From Halogranum amylolyticum (lineage in GTDB: Archaea; Halobacteriota; Halobacteria; Halobacteriales; Haloferacaceae): a stretch of 64,000 nt of DNA. The translations under genes were made by a program, and so were the position numbers. The DNA lies in NCBI RefSeq assembly GCF_900110465.1, contig NZ_FODV01000003.1, forward strand, positions 310,001 to 374,000. The letters are read 5' to 3'. Of the stretch, positions 51,002 through 60,010 are shown one piece after another (the first letter of the stretch is position 1; each line of letters starts with the position of its first letter). A model generated the notes under the pieces. It saw nothing but the letters and a program-made list of their open reading frames with translations. It made no database searches and had not been told where the DNA came from.

Positions 51002-51466
51002 TCACAGCCACAGGTCGAGGTCGGTCACGTCGTCGTGTTCGCGTTCGAGCGCCTCGTCGAACGCGCGGAGGTGGACCTCACCGGCGAAGACGGTCGCGGC
51101 GTTGAGGTGGCCGGCGAGCGTCTGCCCGCTGCGCCGCGAGAGGACGACGTGGGTGTGTGCGAAGTGGTCGCCGTCGTCGGACTGCGTCCGACTGCCAGAG
51201 GGACTCTGTCCCTCGCTGTCGAGGAGAGAGACGTTGCCGACGCAGGAGGCGACCTCGAGCGGTTCGTCGAACGTCACCGACTGGTACTCCTGATCGTCTT
51301 GGTCGTAGTACCAGAGTTCGGCGTCCTGGACCGCACCCATGGCGGTGAACCAGGCGGCGTCGATCTCCTCGCGAGCGGCGAACTCCTCGATCTCCTCGCG
51401 CCAGTCCGCACCGTGTTCGAGTCGGGCGACGAACTCGCGACTCGCAGTGACCTCCCGATAGTTCAT
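51002..51466 (-). CDS. PPC-domain (DUF296) DNA-binding-like protein
   Basis: A 154-residue single PPC (plants and prokaryotes conserved)/DUF296 domain. Family features are the start EFVARLEHGADWREEIEEFAAREEIDAAWFTAMGAVQDAELWYYDQDDQEY and HTHVVLSRRSGQTLAGHLNAATVFAGEVHLR with conserved His residues near a probable metal site. The domain forms trimers; archaeal members are of unknown function, despite the plant DNA-binding relatives. It is 13 bases upstream of polC and likely co-transcribed. ATG 51464-51466 is chosen. Confidence 0.88.
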   Translation of the reverse strand: MNYREVTASREFVARLEHGADWREEIEEFAAREEIDAAWFTAMGAVQDAELWYYDQDDQEYQSVTFDEPLEVASCVGNVSLLDSEGQSPSGSRTQSDDGDHFAHTHVVLSRRSGQTLAGHLNAATVFAGEVHLRAFDEALEREHDDVTDLDLWL

Positions 51467-51583
51467 AGCCCGAGCGACGGGTGACGGCGACAAAAATCCC
51501 ACCGTTTGGGACGGTCCGACCGGAACCGCCGCTGGTCGAAGTGGGTGGTCGGCCGTCAGAAACGGGAAGGTGGCGACTGTCGA

Positions 51584-51748
51584 CTACCGCCAGTCGTCGA
51601 GCAGCGGCGCGTCGTCGGCTCGCACCGACACCCACGCGTCGTCGCAGGTGATGTCGGCGATAATGAACTCCGCCGACGGGGAAGTGGAGTCCACCGAGGC
51701 CATGACCTCGGGAGCCGACACGTCGATGGCAGTCGTGTCTGTCGCCAT
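51584..51748 (-). CDS. Small haloarchaeal protein (54 aa; DUF7556-like)
   Basis: A complete 54-codon minus-strand gene: MATDTTAIDVSAPEVMASVDSTSPSAEFIIADITCDDAWVSVRADDAPLLDDWR. The conserved core EVMASVDST...FIIADIT-x-DDAWVSV and the closing L-x-x-W-R fit a small haloarchaeal family I recall as DUF7556. A TTTATAT box about 28 bases before the ATG indicates a leaderless transcript. The function is unknown. Confidence 0.77.
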   Translation of the reverse strand: MATDTTAIDVSAPEVMASVDSTSPSAEFIIADITCDDAWVSVRADDAPLLDDWR

Positions 51749-51765
51749 GTATGTGACTCACTGTC

Positions 51766-51774
51766 ACAAACATA
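51766..51774 (-). promoter_or_regulatory. TATA box of the DUF7556-like gene
   Basis: TTTATATGT on the minus strand sits about 22-28 bases before the ATG at 51748. Confidence 0.55.
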
Positions 51775-51895
51775 TAAACGCGTCGAAACCGACACGGGAT
51801 TGCTCCGCCGGATGAGTAAAATCGAGATTTCAGCCTACGACGGATACTTACCGCGACACGTCCGAGTGGCAGGATATGTCGTACCGAACCACGAA

Positions 51896-51930
51896 AACAG
51901 TGAAAACTGTTAACACGATTAACAATCGTG
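51896..51930. promoter_or_regulatory. Two adjacent palindromes upstream of the dipeptide ABC operon
   Basis: AACAGT-gaaa-ACTGTT at 51896-51911 and CACGATT-aac-AATCGTG at 51914-51930 are two perfect inverted repeats separated by two bases. They end about 10 bases upstream of the presumed TATA/BRE of the operon, the usual place for an archaeal activator or repressor site. Confidence 0.55.
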
Positions 51931-51941
51931 AGAATACGGTA

Positions 51942-51950
51942 AACTTATCA
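51942..51950 (+). promoter_or_regulatory. TATA box of the dipeptide ABC operon
   Basis: AACTTATCA is centred about 30 bases before the ATG at 51976. Confidence 0.5.
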
Positions 51951-51975
51951 GAACCGGTCAAAAAGGGGGAGTGGG

Positions 51976-53826
51976 ATGACAGACAATAACAGCCTTTCGC
52001 GCCGTCGCTTCCTGCAGGCGACGGGCGGTGCAGCCTCCGCAGTCGCCATCGCGGGATGTACCGGTAACGATGGCTCGGACGGCTCCGACGGTGGGAGCGG
52101 AAACCAGAGCGGCAACAACAGCGGCGGCGGCAACGCCAACCGCGACATGAAAGAGGGGTATCTCCAGCTGACGAACTCCTCGATCGAGACGCTGGACCCC
52201 GTCGCCAACACCGGCACCGCAGGCGGGACGGTCATCGTCAATACGTACGACTCGCTGATGATGTACCCCGACGGCGAGGCCGCGGTCGAACAGCTGCTGG
52301 CCTCCGAGTACGAGTCCTCCGACGACAACACGACGTACACGTTCACGCTCAAGGACGCCACGTTCCACAACGGCAACGACGTCACCGCACAGGACTTCGT
52401 CTACTCCTTCGAGCGACTCGCCGCTTCCGACAACAGCCGTCGGACCTACTTCATCCTCGACTCGCTGGGCGTCGCCCACGAGACCAAGACGGTGACGCAG
52501 GACGGCGAGGAGACCGAGGTGTACAAACCCGGGACGCTCGCCGTCGAGGCCGTCGACGAGAAGACGCTCGAGATCACCCTCGAGAAGCCGTTCCACGCCT
52601 CCCTCGAGATGCTCGCCTACGCCTCCTTCGCGGCGGTTCCGGAGGGTATCGTCGGCGACGTCGAAGGCCACGACGGCGAGATGGAGTACAACAAGTTCGC
52701 CAACAACCCGGTAGGCTGCGGCCCCTACCAGTTCGAGTCGTGGGAGAAGGGGACCGCCGTCGAGGTCAGTAAGTTCGACGACTACCATGGGACGGCCGCG
52801 AAGAACGAGGGTGTCCACTGGCAGATCATCGAGGACACGCAGGCGCTCTACAACTGGGGCCAGAACAAGAACGCCGACGTCATCGGTATCCCCTCCTCGG
52901 AGTACAGCGCGGACAAGATCTCCGTCGACGAGGAGGACGACCTCGGTCGCGAGATCGGTACCTACGGGCCGATGCGGAACGGCGACACGGCCAACTACAT
53001 GTCGATCCCCGAGATCTCGGTGTACTACGTCGGGTTCAACATGGAGGCCGTCCCGAAGCCAGTCCGACAGGCGTTCGCCCACGCGATGAACCAGCAGACG
53101 ATGGTCGAAGAAGTGTTCAAGAGCCGCGGCGAACCCGCGTACCACTTCACGCCGCCGTCGATCTACCCCGGAGGGGCGAAGGAGTACGCGAGCCACGCCG
53201 AGGGGAGCTACCCCTACGGCTACAACACGTCCCAGCTCGACAAAGCCCGTCAGGTGATGGAAGACGCCGGGTACGGCCCGGACAACATGTACGAGATCCA
53301 GTGGACCCAGTACGAATCGACGACCTGGGAGGACATGGCGAAGATCCTCCGCGACCAGCTGCAGTCGGCACACATCAACATGAGCATCGAGAAGGCGCCC
53401 TTCTCGACGCTGCTGAAGCGCGGTCGCAACGGCAACATGGAAGTCTACACGCTCGGGTGGATCGCCGACTGGCCCGCGCCGGACAACTTCCTGCAGCTGC
53501 TGAACCCGCCGCAGACCGACACGTCGAAGGCGGCGCCGACCTCGTACATCAACTGGAGTTCGGAGTCCGGCGCCGCCGCACAGCAGGCGACGGACGCCTG
53601 GTCGACGATCTCGAACAACCTCGGGCCGACCGACCAGGCCGGCAACGCGCGGTCCGAGGCGTACGTCAAGATGGAGGAAGCCAACTGGGAGGACGTCGGC
53701 TTCATCCCCGTCTACCACTCGCTGGGTGAACGCTTCTGGTACGACTGGCTCGACCTGGCACCCCACGGTGGCATGGGCGCCGAGCGCCAGAAGTACCACG
53801 AGGCCGAACTGAGCGAGCGTAAATAA
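51976..53826 (+). CDS. ABC transporter substrate-binding lipoprotein (dipeptide/oligopeptide type)
   Basis: A 616-residue family-5 solute-binding protein for peptides (nickel or other ligands possible). The Tat lipoprotein signal NNSLSRRRFLQATGGAASAVAIAGC carries the twin arginines and a lipobox, followed by a Gly/Ser/Asn linker. The family pattern TNSSIETLDPVANTGTAGGTVIVNTYDSLMMYPD...FTLKDATFHNGNDVTAQDFVYSFERL is clear. It is the first gene of a five-gene operon with two permeases and two ATPases. Two palindromes and a TATA box lie just upstream. A T-rich stretch follows the stop. Confidence 0.93.
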   Translation: MTDNNSLSRRRFLQATGGAASAVAIAGCTGNDGSDGSDGGSGNQSGNNSGGGNANRDMKEGYLQLTNSSIETLDPVANTGTAGGTVIVNTYDSLMMYPDGEAAVEQLLASEYESSDDNTTYTFTLKDATFHNGNDVTAQDFVYSFERLAASDNSRRTYFILDSLGVAHETKTVTQDGEETEVYKPGTLAVEAVDEKTLEITLEKPFHASLEMLAYASFAAVPEGIVGDVEGHDGEMEYNKFANNPVGCGPYQFESWEKGTAVEVSKFDDYHGTAAKNEGVHWQIIEDTQALYNWGQNKNADVIGIPSSEYSADKISVDEEDDLGREIGTYGPMRNGDTANYMSIPEISVYYVGFNMEAVPKPVRQAFAHAMNQQTMVEEVFKSRGEPAYHFTPPSIYPGGAKEYASHAEGSYPYGYNTSQLDKARQVMEDAGYGPDNMYEIQWTQYESTTWEDMAKILRDQLQSAHINMSIEKAPFSTLLKRGRNGNMEVYTLGWIADWPAPDNFLQLLNPPQTDTSKAAPTSYINWSSESGAAAQQATDAWSTISNNLGPTDQAGNARSEAYVKMEEANWEDVGFIPVYHSLGERFWYDWLDLAPHGGMGAERQKYHEAELSERK

Positions 53827-53843
53827 CCCCGGACGCTCGTCAA

Positions 53844-53850
53844 CTTTTTC
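53844..53850 (+). terminator. Oligo-T tract after the substrate-binding gene
   Basis: CTTTTTC 18-24 bases after the stop codon; in archaea such T-runs cause partial termination, which would raise the expression of the binding protein relative to the permeases. Confidence 0.35.
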
Positions 53851-53991
53851 GTACGCACAGGCCGTCTACTGCCCAGTTTGTCAGAAAGTATGGGCAAAGG
53901 TTGCATGAAGCAAAACGGAAGACATAACCATGACGATTCGGAAAGTGACGCATAGTATGACCAGTGGTATGGCACATCAGAGGGTCGCCCC

Positions 53992-55035
53992 ATGAGTCGG
54001 TGGCAGTACTTCCTCCGTCGGTTACTGCTGTCGATCCCCGTCGTGCTGTTCGGGACGACCATCACGTTCATGATCATCAGACTCGGACCGCTCGACCCCG
54101 CGGCGGCGATTCTGGGACCGACGGGTGACCCCGCCGCGTACAACCGGATACGCGAGCAGCTCGGCCTCACACAACCGCTGTGGCAGCAGTACTTCGACTT
54201 CATGCTGCGGCTGTTCACCTTCGACCTGGGCAACTCCTGGGTCATCAGCTCCGGGACGAGCACATACGAACTCATCAGTATCTACGCCCCCCGGACGATC
54301 TGGCTCGGCTTCTGGTCGGTGCTCATCGCCCTGTTCGTCGGGATCCCGCTCGGCTTCTACGCCGGACTCAACCCCAACACGTTCAGCGACTACACCGCCT
54401 CCTTCGGCGGGATCGTCTGGCGTGCGATGCCGAACTTCTGGCTCGCGATCATCTTCGTGAGCCTCCTCTCGCAGTCCGAACAGCTCATCGGCTGGAACTG
54501 GAAGACGTGGCTCGTGACGACGCCGGTCGTCACGTCGCCGCAGATCGGCTTTCTCACCGATCCGCTCTCGCTGGTGACGAACCCCGGCACCACGTGGCCG
54601 AACCTGGTCGCTGCGATCAAACAGATCGCCCCCGCGGCGATCGTGCTCGGCTCCTCCTCGATGGGTAACGAGATGCGTATCGGCCGCACCGCCGTCCTCG
54701 AGACGATCAACTCCAACTACGTCGAGACCGCCCGCGCGAAGGGCGTCTCCAACCGGACGATCGTCTGGAAGCACGTCTTCCGGAACGCGCTCATCCCGCT
54801 CGTTCCCGTCATCACCGGTGAGGCGTTCCTCCTCATCGGCGGATCCGTGCTCGTCGAGACGGTGTTCGCAATCAACGGACTCGGCTGGCTGTTCTTCCAG
54901 GCGGCCATCCAGGGCGACCTCCCGCTCGTGGGGTCGCTCATGTTCATCTTCATCCTCCTTCTGGTGGGGACGAACATCCTGCAGGACTTCCTGTACACGA
55001 TCATCGACCCACGAGTCGGCTACGACCAGAGCTAA
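53992..55035 (+). CDS. dppB: Dipeptide ABC transporter permease (DppB-like)
   Basis: A 347-residue inner-membrane permease with the N-terminal FLRRLLLSIPVVLFGTTITFMIIRLGPLDPAAAILG typical of DppB. The EAA loop is ETARAKGVSNRTIVWKHVFRNALIPLVPVITGEAFLLIGG. The 165-base gap after the binding protein is larger than the others in the operon. The next gene starts three bases after the stop. It contacts the ATPases through the EAA loop. Confidence 0.93.
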   Translation: MSRWQYFLRRLLLSIPVVLFGTTITFMIIRLGPLDPAAAILGPTGDPAAYNRIREQLGLTQPLWQQYFDFMLRLFTFDLGNSWVISSGTSTYELISIYAPRTIWLGFWSVLIALFVGIPLGFYAGLNPNTFSDYTASFGGIVWRAMPNFWLAIIFVSLLSQSEQLIGWNWKTWLVTTPVVTSPQIGFLTDPLSLVTNPGTTWPNLVAAIKQIAPAAIVLGSSSMGNEMRIGRTAVLETINSNYVETARAKGVSNRTIVWKHVFRNALIPLVPVITGEAFLLIGGSVLVETVFAINGLGWLFFQAAIQGDLPLVGSLMFIFILLLVGTNILQDFLYTIIDPRVGYDQS

Positions 55036-55038
55036 CCA

Positions 55039-56505
55039 ATGAGCAACACACAACAAACGGACGAGGTACCGCTCAGACAGCGAATCAGCGAGAACCCCCA
55101 ACCGGCGATGGCGTGGGCGCTCGCCGGCGTCGTTCTCCTCGCCATCGAGTTCGGTGCGGTCGTCGGCGTCTTCGTCGACATTCTAGCCGTCCTCGTGAAC
55201 ATCCTCCCCGGCAACCCGGGGATCGGCGCGGTGCAGTCTCTCGAGGGACTCGTCGAGAGCATCCCGACGCTGCTCTCCCGGGAGGTCATCCCGAACCAGG
55301 GGTACTGGAACGGCCAGGGCTGGGAGAACACGTTCCTCGGCCTCGAACCGAAGTACGCCTGGCTCGTACGGAGCGCCCTCGTGTACGTCTACGCGTTCCT
55401 CGGGTTCGCGTGGGCGTGGAACGGCTACACCCGCTTCCGCCGGCACTACCGCTACGCCGACTGGACGCCGCGCGACGACGTCATCGACCGACTGCGTGGT
55501 CACACGTGGGGACAGTTCGGCTTCGTCGTCGTGTTCTTCTTCATCGTGATGGCCGTCTTCGCCCCCGCACTCGGGCCGACGACGGTCGAGGCGAACATCA
55601 TCGACCCCTACTCCAACAGTCTCCAGTACTGGGACGGCGAGGTCGGCACCGCCAACGGCGAGGTCGCAGAGGCCACCGTCGGCACGGCGAACCTCCAGTC
55701 GGGATCGCAGGGGACCGCGAGCGAGAACTACGGCCCGTGGACGTACGACGACTACAACCGCTTCCACCCGTTCGGGACGACGACTAACGGGAAGGATCTG
55801 TTCACCAACATGGCGACCGGTGCGAGGATCTCGCTGAGCATCGGTCTCGTGTCGATGGGGGCCGCGGGCCTCATCGCGCTCACGCTGGCGATGGTGACGT
55901 CGTACTACAAGGGTCTCACCGACCTCTTCGTCATCCTGACCTCCGACTCGATTCAGGCACTGCCCATCCTGATGGTGCTCATCCTCGTGATGGTGGTGTT
56001 CCAGGGGACGTGGTTCGCCGAACTGTACGACGGCGCGGTGTTGATGATCGGTATCTTCATCCTCACGCAGTGGCCGTTCCTCTGGCGGGCGATCCGTGGC
56101 CCCGCGTTGCAGACGGCCGAACAGGAGTGGATCGACGCGGCGAAGAGCTACGGACAGAAGCCGTTCGTCATCATGGAGAAACATATGGCACCGTACGTCA
56201 TCGGCTACATGCTCGTCTACACGTCGATGAGCCTCGGCGGGATCATCATCGCCGTCGCCGGACTGTCGTATCTCGGCCTCGGTATCAACCCGCCGACCCC
56301 CGAGTGGGGACGGATCATCTCCGACGGCCAGCCCTACGTGGCGAGCGCTTCGTGGCACATCTCGCTCATCCCGGGGGTTCTCATCACGCTCGTCGTGACC
56401 GGGTTCAACGCGCTCGGCGACGGCATCCGCGACGCCATCGACCCACAGAGCGGGACCGGTGAAGGCGAGAACACCGAGGCGATGGCAGGAGGGTCCGGCG
56501 CATGA
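55039..56505 (+). CDS. dppC: Dipeptide ABC transporter permease (DppC-like) with a long N-terminal extension
   Basis: A 488-residue permease, longer than the usual ~300 because of an extra ~170-residue N-terminal region with two membrane segments and a soluble loop (LVRSALVYVYAFLGFAWAWNGYTRFRRHYRYADWTPRDDVIDRLRG), then a typical DppC: FHPFGTTTNGKDLFTNMATGARISLSIGLVSMGAAGLI. The EAA loop is WIDAAKSYGQKPFVIMEKHMAPYVIGYMLVYTSMSLGG. It overlaps the next gene by four bases. Haloarchaeal DppC proteins often carry such extensions. Confidence 0.92.
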   Translation: MSNTQQTDEVPLRQRISENPQPAMAWALAGVVLLAIEFGAVVGVFVDILAVLVNILPGNPGIGAVQSLEGLVESIPTLLSREVIPNQGYWNGQGWENTFLGLEPKYAWLVRSALVYVYAFLGFAWAWNGYTRFRRHYRYADWTPRDDVIDRLRGHTWGQFGFVVVFFFIVMAVFAPALGPTTVEANIIDPYSNSLQYWDGEVGTANGEVAEATVGTANLQSGSQGTASENYGPWTYDDYNRFHPFGTTTNGKDLFTNMATGARISLSIGLVSMGAAGLIALTLAMVTSYYKGLTDLFVILTSDSIQALPILMVLILVMVVFQGTWFAELYDGAVLMIGIFILTQWPFLWRAIRGPALQTAEQEWIDAAKSYGQKPFVIMEKHMAPYVIGYMLVYTSMSLGGIIIAVAGLSYLGLGINPPTPEWGRIISDGQPYVASASWHISLIPGVLITLVVTGFNALGDGIRDAIDPQSGTGEGENTEAMAGGSGA

Positions 56506-57581
56506 GCTCGCAGACTACCACCGACCGCGACCGCAGCAGCGAGGAACCGATCCTGTCGATCCAGGACCTCCGGACCGTCTTCTACACGGACAAGGAGGTC
56601 ATCCGCGCGGTCGACGGCATCAGTTTCGACATCCACCCCGGCGAGACCGTCGGCATCGTCGGCGAGTCCGGATCGGGGAAGTCGGTGACTGCCCGGTCGA
56701 TCATGGGGCTCGTCGACAGCCCCGGCCGCATCGAGAACGGTCGCATCGAGTTCAGAGGCGAGAACCTCGTCGGCAAGAGCCAAAAGCAGTGGCGGAAGAT
56801 CCGTGGCAATGGTATCGCCATGGTGTTCCAGGACCCGCTGACGTCGCTGAACCCGGTGTACACGGTCGGCAACCAGATCAAGGAGGCGCTCCGACTCCAC
56901 CAGGGGCTCTCCGGGCAGGCGGCGACCGAAGAGGCGATCAGCCTGCTCGAGGCCGTCGGGATCCCGGACGCCGGTCGGCGGGTGCGCGAGTACCCCCACC
57001 AGTTCTCCGGCGGGATGCGCCAGCGGGCCGTCATCGCGATGGCGCTGGCGTGTGACCCCGAGCTGCTCATCTGCGACGAGCCGACGACGGCGCTCGACGT
57101 CACTATCCAGGCACAGATCCTCGAACTCCTCAACGAGCTCCAAGAGGAGCGGGATCTCGCCATCATGTTCATCACGCACGACATGGGCGTCATCGCCGAG
57201 ATCGCAGACCGCGTCAACGTGATGTACGCCGGCGAGATCATCGAGACCGCGTCGGCAGTCGACCTGTTCGGGACGCCGAAACATCCCTACACGCAGGGGC
57301 TGTTGCGGTCGATCCCCGGCAGCCACGAACAGGGCGAGCGGCTGTGGACTATCGAGGGCGACGTCCCCACGCCGAACGAGGAACCGACCTACTGTCGGTT
57401 CGCACCGCGGTGTCCCAAGGCGTTCGACGAGTGTGAACGCGTCCACCCGGTGTCGGTGCCGGTCGAAGACGGCGCACAGGATCACACGACGGCGTGTCTC
57501 CTCTACCCCGAGGACCGCTCGGAGACGGAGGCCGTCGCGCTGCACGAATCCCGTTCGACGACAGGAGGTGACACCGAATGA
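56502..57581 (+). CDS. dppD: Dipeptide ABC transporter ATP-binding protein (DppD-like)
   Basis: A 359-residue ATPase. Walker A is GESGSGKS, the Q-loop [23 protein letters not shown], signature FSGGMRQR, and Walker [13 protein letters not shown]. The C-terminal oligopeptide-transporter domain contains Cys in [21 protein letters not shown] and TACLLYP, the pattern that binds a [4Fe-4S] cluster in some DppD homologues. It overlaps both neighbours by four bases. Confidence 0.94.
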   Translation: MSSQTTTDRDRSSEEPILSIQDLRTVFYTDKEVIRAVDGISFDIHPGETVGIVGESGSGKSVTARSIMGLVDSPGRIENGRIEFRGENLVGKSQKQWRKIRGNGIAMVFQDPLTSLNPVYTVGNQIKEALRLHQGLSGQAATEEAISLLEAVGIPDAGRRVREYPHQFSGGMRQRAVIAMALACDPELLICDEPTTALDVTIQAQILELLNELQEERDLAIMFITHDMGVIAEIADRVNVMYAGEIIETASAVDLFGTPKHPYTQGLLRSIPGSHEQGERLWTIEGDVPTPNEEPTYCRFAPRCPKAFDECERVHPVSVPVEDGAQDHTTACLLYPEDRSETEAVALHESRSTTGGDTE

Positions 57582-58930
57582 GCAGACAAGCGAGTATGCA
57601 ATCGACGACGAGTAGCCAGCCCGGCGAGACGCTCATCGAGGTCCGCGACCTGAAGAAGTACTACGATGGTGGCGGGCTGTTCGGAGGGGATCCGGTGAAG
57701 GCGGTCGACGGAGTGAACTTCGACATCAACCGCGGCGAGACGCTCGGTCTCGTCGGGGAGTCCGGCTGTGGGAAGTCAACGCTCGGTCGGACGCTCATCC
57801 AACTCGAGGAGGCGACCGACGGCGAGGTGCTGTTCGACGGTACCGACGCGACGACGCTGTCGGGCTCGGAGCTGAAACAGTGGCGACGGAACAGCCAGAT
57901 GGTGTTTCAGGACCCCGAGTCGAGTCTCAACGACCGGATGACTATCGGCGAGATCATCCAGGAGCCGCTTGACGTCCACGAGGTTGGTTCGCCGCGTGAA
58001 CGCCGCGAGAAGGTCAAGGAACTGCTCGACACGGTCGGCCTCCGGCCGGAACACTACTACCGCTACCCCCACCAGTTCTCCGGCGGGCAGCGCCAGCGCA
58101 TCGGCATCGCCCGTGCGCTCGCACTCGAGCCGGAGTTCATCGTACTGGACGAGCCGGTCTCCGCACTCGACGTCTCGGTGCAGGCGAAGATCCTCAACCT
58201 CCTGGAGGACCTCCAAGAGGAGTTCGGCCTCACGTACCTGTTCATCGCCCACGACCTCTCTGTCGTTCGGCACATCTGTGACCGCGTCGCCGTGATGTAT
58301 CTCGGCAACATCATGGAGCTGGGTCCGGCCGAGGCGCTGTTCGACGACCCGGCGAACCCCTACACCCACGCGCTGCTGTCGGCGATCCCGGAACCGGACC
58401 CGACGGCCGAGCGCGACCGCATCACGCTCCGCGGGACGCCGCCGAGTCCGCGCGACCCGCCGTCGGGCTGTCCGTTCAGCACGCGCTGTCCGGTGAAGAT
58501 CCGCCCCGAGGAGTATCGCGACCTCGACGACGAGCTGTGGCTGCGCATCGAGATCCTGCGCGAGGTGCTTCGCGAGCGATCGCGGGCGGAGAAGTCTCTC
58601 TCCGACCGGGCACGCGAACTGCTCGGGATGGAGACGCGCTTCTCGGACATCACCGAGATCCACCAGGAGCTGTTCGGCGACGTCGAGGTTCCCTCGCGGA
58701 TCCAGACGCACATCGACGAGGTCGAACAGTACGTCCAGGCGAACAAGGACAGCGAGGCCCGCCAGTACCTGCTCGAAGAGTTCGGCAGCGAGTGTGACGT
58801 CGACCAGCCGGAGCACCACGTCGTCGGCGAGACCGGCCGTGCGAGCCTCTGTCACCGGCACAAGTCGGAACACGAGGAGCCGGGCGTCGTCTACGAAGAG
58901 AAGGTCAGGCAGACCTCACAACTCGACTGA
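57578..58930 (+). CDS. dppF: Dipeptide ABC transporter ATP-binding protein (DppF-like) with a long C-terminal insertion
   Basis: A 450-residue ATPase: Walker [32 protein letters not shown], signature FSGGQRQR, and Walker [13 protein letters not shown]. The C-terminal Cys-containing domain is interrupted: [20 protein letters not shown] is followed by about 105 residues of helical sequence before the final Cys segment [24 protein letters not shown]. Normal homologues lack this spacer. It is the last transporter gene; a membrane protein gene follows 6 bases later. Confidence 0.93.
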   Translation: MSRQASMQSTTSSQPGETLIEVRDLKKYYDGGGLFGGDPVKAVDGVNFDINRGETLGLVGESGCGKSTLGRTLIQLEEATDGEVLFDGTDATTLSGSELKQWRRNSQMVFQDPESSLNDRMTIGEIIQEPLDVHEVGSPRERREKVKELLDTVGLRPEHYYRYPHQFSGGQRQRIGIARALALEPEFIVLDEPVSALDVSVQAKILNLLEDLQEEFGLTYLFIAHDLSVVRHICDRVAVMYLGNIMELGPAEALFDDPANPYTHALLSAIPEPDPTAERDRITLRGTPPSPRDPPSGCPFSTRCPVKIRPEEYRDLDDELWLRIEILREVLRERSRAEKSLSDRARELLGMETRFSDITEIHQELFGDVEVPSRIQTHIDEVEQYVQANKDSEARQYLLEEFGSECDVDQPEHHVVGETGRASLCHRHKSEHEEPGVVYEEKVRQTSQLD

Positions 58931-58936
58931 GCTCCG

Positions 58937-59329
58937 ATGAACGTCCGACGAGTCGGTCTCCAGACGCTCGACGCACTCACCTACGCCATCGTCATGACGG
59001 CGCTGCTGTTCGCCGTCTCGACGGCGGTGAGTCTCCTCTTGGGGTACGGCCTCGTCGGCACCAAGCATCTCCTCTTCTTCGTCGGGTTCGCCATGTTCGG
59101 CTACGGCGCGTTCCGTCTCCAGCCGGTGAAGCCGTGGAAGGACGACGAGCGATCGAGCGACGACACGCCGAGGGGCGTCCAGCAGTTCGCGCTGCGACTC
59201 GTCCCCGAGGGCTACCGCGTCCACTCGCGACACCGACTGTCGACGGGGACGAAACTGTTCGTCGCCAGCGTGTTCGTCCTCGGGACGTCCGCGGCGATGG
59301 AGTTCGTCTTCGGCGTCAACGCCGTCTAG
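58937..59329 (+). CDS. Small membrane protein (130 aa; DUF7555-like)
   Basis: A 130-residue membrane protein with three or four hydrophobic helices (LDALTYAIVMTALLFAVSTAVSLLLGYGLV; LLFFVGFAMFGYGAFRLQ; a C-terminal FVASVFVLGTSAAMEFVFGV) and a charged loop (DDERSSDDTPRGVQQFALRLVPEGYRV). It fits a haloarchaeal family I recall as DUF7555. It follows the dpp operon by six bases and may be co-transcribed, but a role in transport is not supported. Confidence 0.75.
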   Translation: MNVRRVGLQTLDALTYAIVMTALLFAVSTAVSLLLGYGLVGTKHLLFFVGFAMFGYGAFRLQPVKPWKDDERSSDDTPRGVQQFALRLVPEGYRVHSRHRLSTGTKLFVASVFVLGTSAAMEFVFGVNAV

Positions 59330-59394
59330 CTCCGGGACGTCGCCCGCCTCGGGAGTCCGACACGTTTTACCGCGTCCGTCGTCGAACGGTGTGT

Positions 59395-59946
59395 ATGCCA
59401 GACACCACCGAGGGAGATGACGTCGACTACGCGGAGCGGCTCGCCGCGAGTTCCGACGTCGGGAAGAACGCGTGGCAGGCGACGCTCGACGAGATGGACG
59501 CACTGGCCGACGAGTTCGAAGCCGAGGGGTGGCAGACGGTGACCATCGCCGCCGGTCACACCGCCCCGGAGAACCCCTCGACGGGTGAAGGAGACCGCTT
59601 CGGTCTCACGCACGTCGTCCCGAACAACAAAGCCGAGGAGTTCACCGACCTGTTCGAGGAGGGTGCGTTCCCCCAGTACGAGGTGTACCGCAACGAGATC
59701 GAGGGGCGAGAGTTCGTCGTGACGGTCCTCTCGGACCCCGAGAAGGAGGCGGCCATCCTCATCGCCGGGTCGTACGAACTGCGTCACGCGCCCGGCTGTG
59801 TGAAGGCCGCAAAGCGCGAGGGGAAGATGTACACGCACGTCCAGACGCTCGACAAGACGCATCTGGGGTCGTTCGAACACGACGACTACACCCGCTTCTT
59901 CCCGAACGCCGACCGCATCGAGAACTGGGTCAGAAGCGGGAACTGA
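59395..59946 (+). CDS. Haloarchaeal protein of unknown function (183 aa; DUF7529-like)
   Basis: A 183-residue soluble acidic protein: a helical N-terminal part (MDALADEFEAEGWQTVTIAAGHTAPENPSTGEGDRFGLTHVVPNNKAEEFTDLFEEG), then strands (EYEVYRNEIEGREFVVTVLSDPEKEAAILIAGSYELRHAPGCVKAAKREGKMYTHVQTLDKTHLGSFEHDDYTRFFP). It agrees with the family I recall as DUF7529. A TTTTACC box at about 59364-59370 sets ATG 59395 as a leaderless start. The function is unknown. Confidence 0.77.
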   Translation: MPDTTEGDDVDYAERLAASSDVGKNAWQATLDEMDALADEFEAEGWQTVTIAAGHTAPENPSTGEGDRFGLTHVVPNNKAEEFTDLFEEGAFPQYEVYRNEIEGREFVVTVLSDPEKEAAILIAGSYELRHAPGCVKAAKREGKMYTHVQTLDKTHLGSFEHDDYTRFFPNADRIENWVRSGN

Positions 59947-60010
59947 GTCCCGTCTCTCGGTCGCACCCCTTCGTAGAGTACAAGAGGCGGCGGCCTGTAC
60001 GGCAGGGTAT

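Noticed and set aside
46869..51105. Long open frames on the plus strand across polC, for example 49534-51105
   Set aside because: They are shadows of the polC coding strand in high-GC DNA; amino-acid composition is unlike haloarchaeal proteins and no motif appears.
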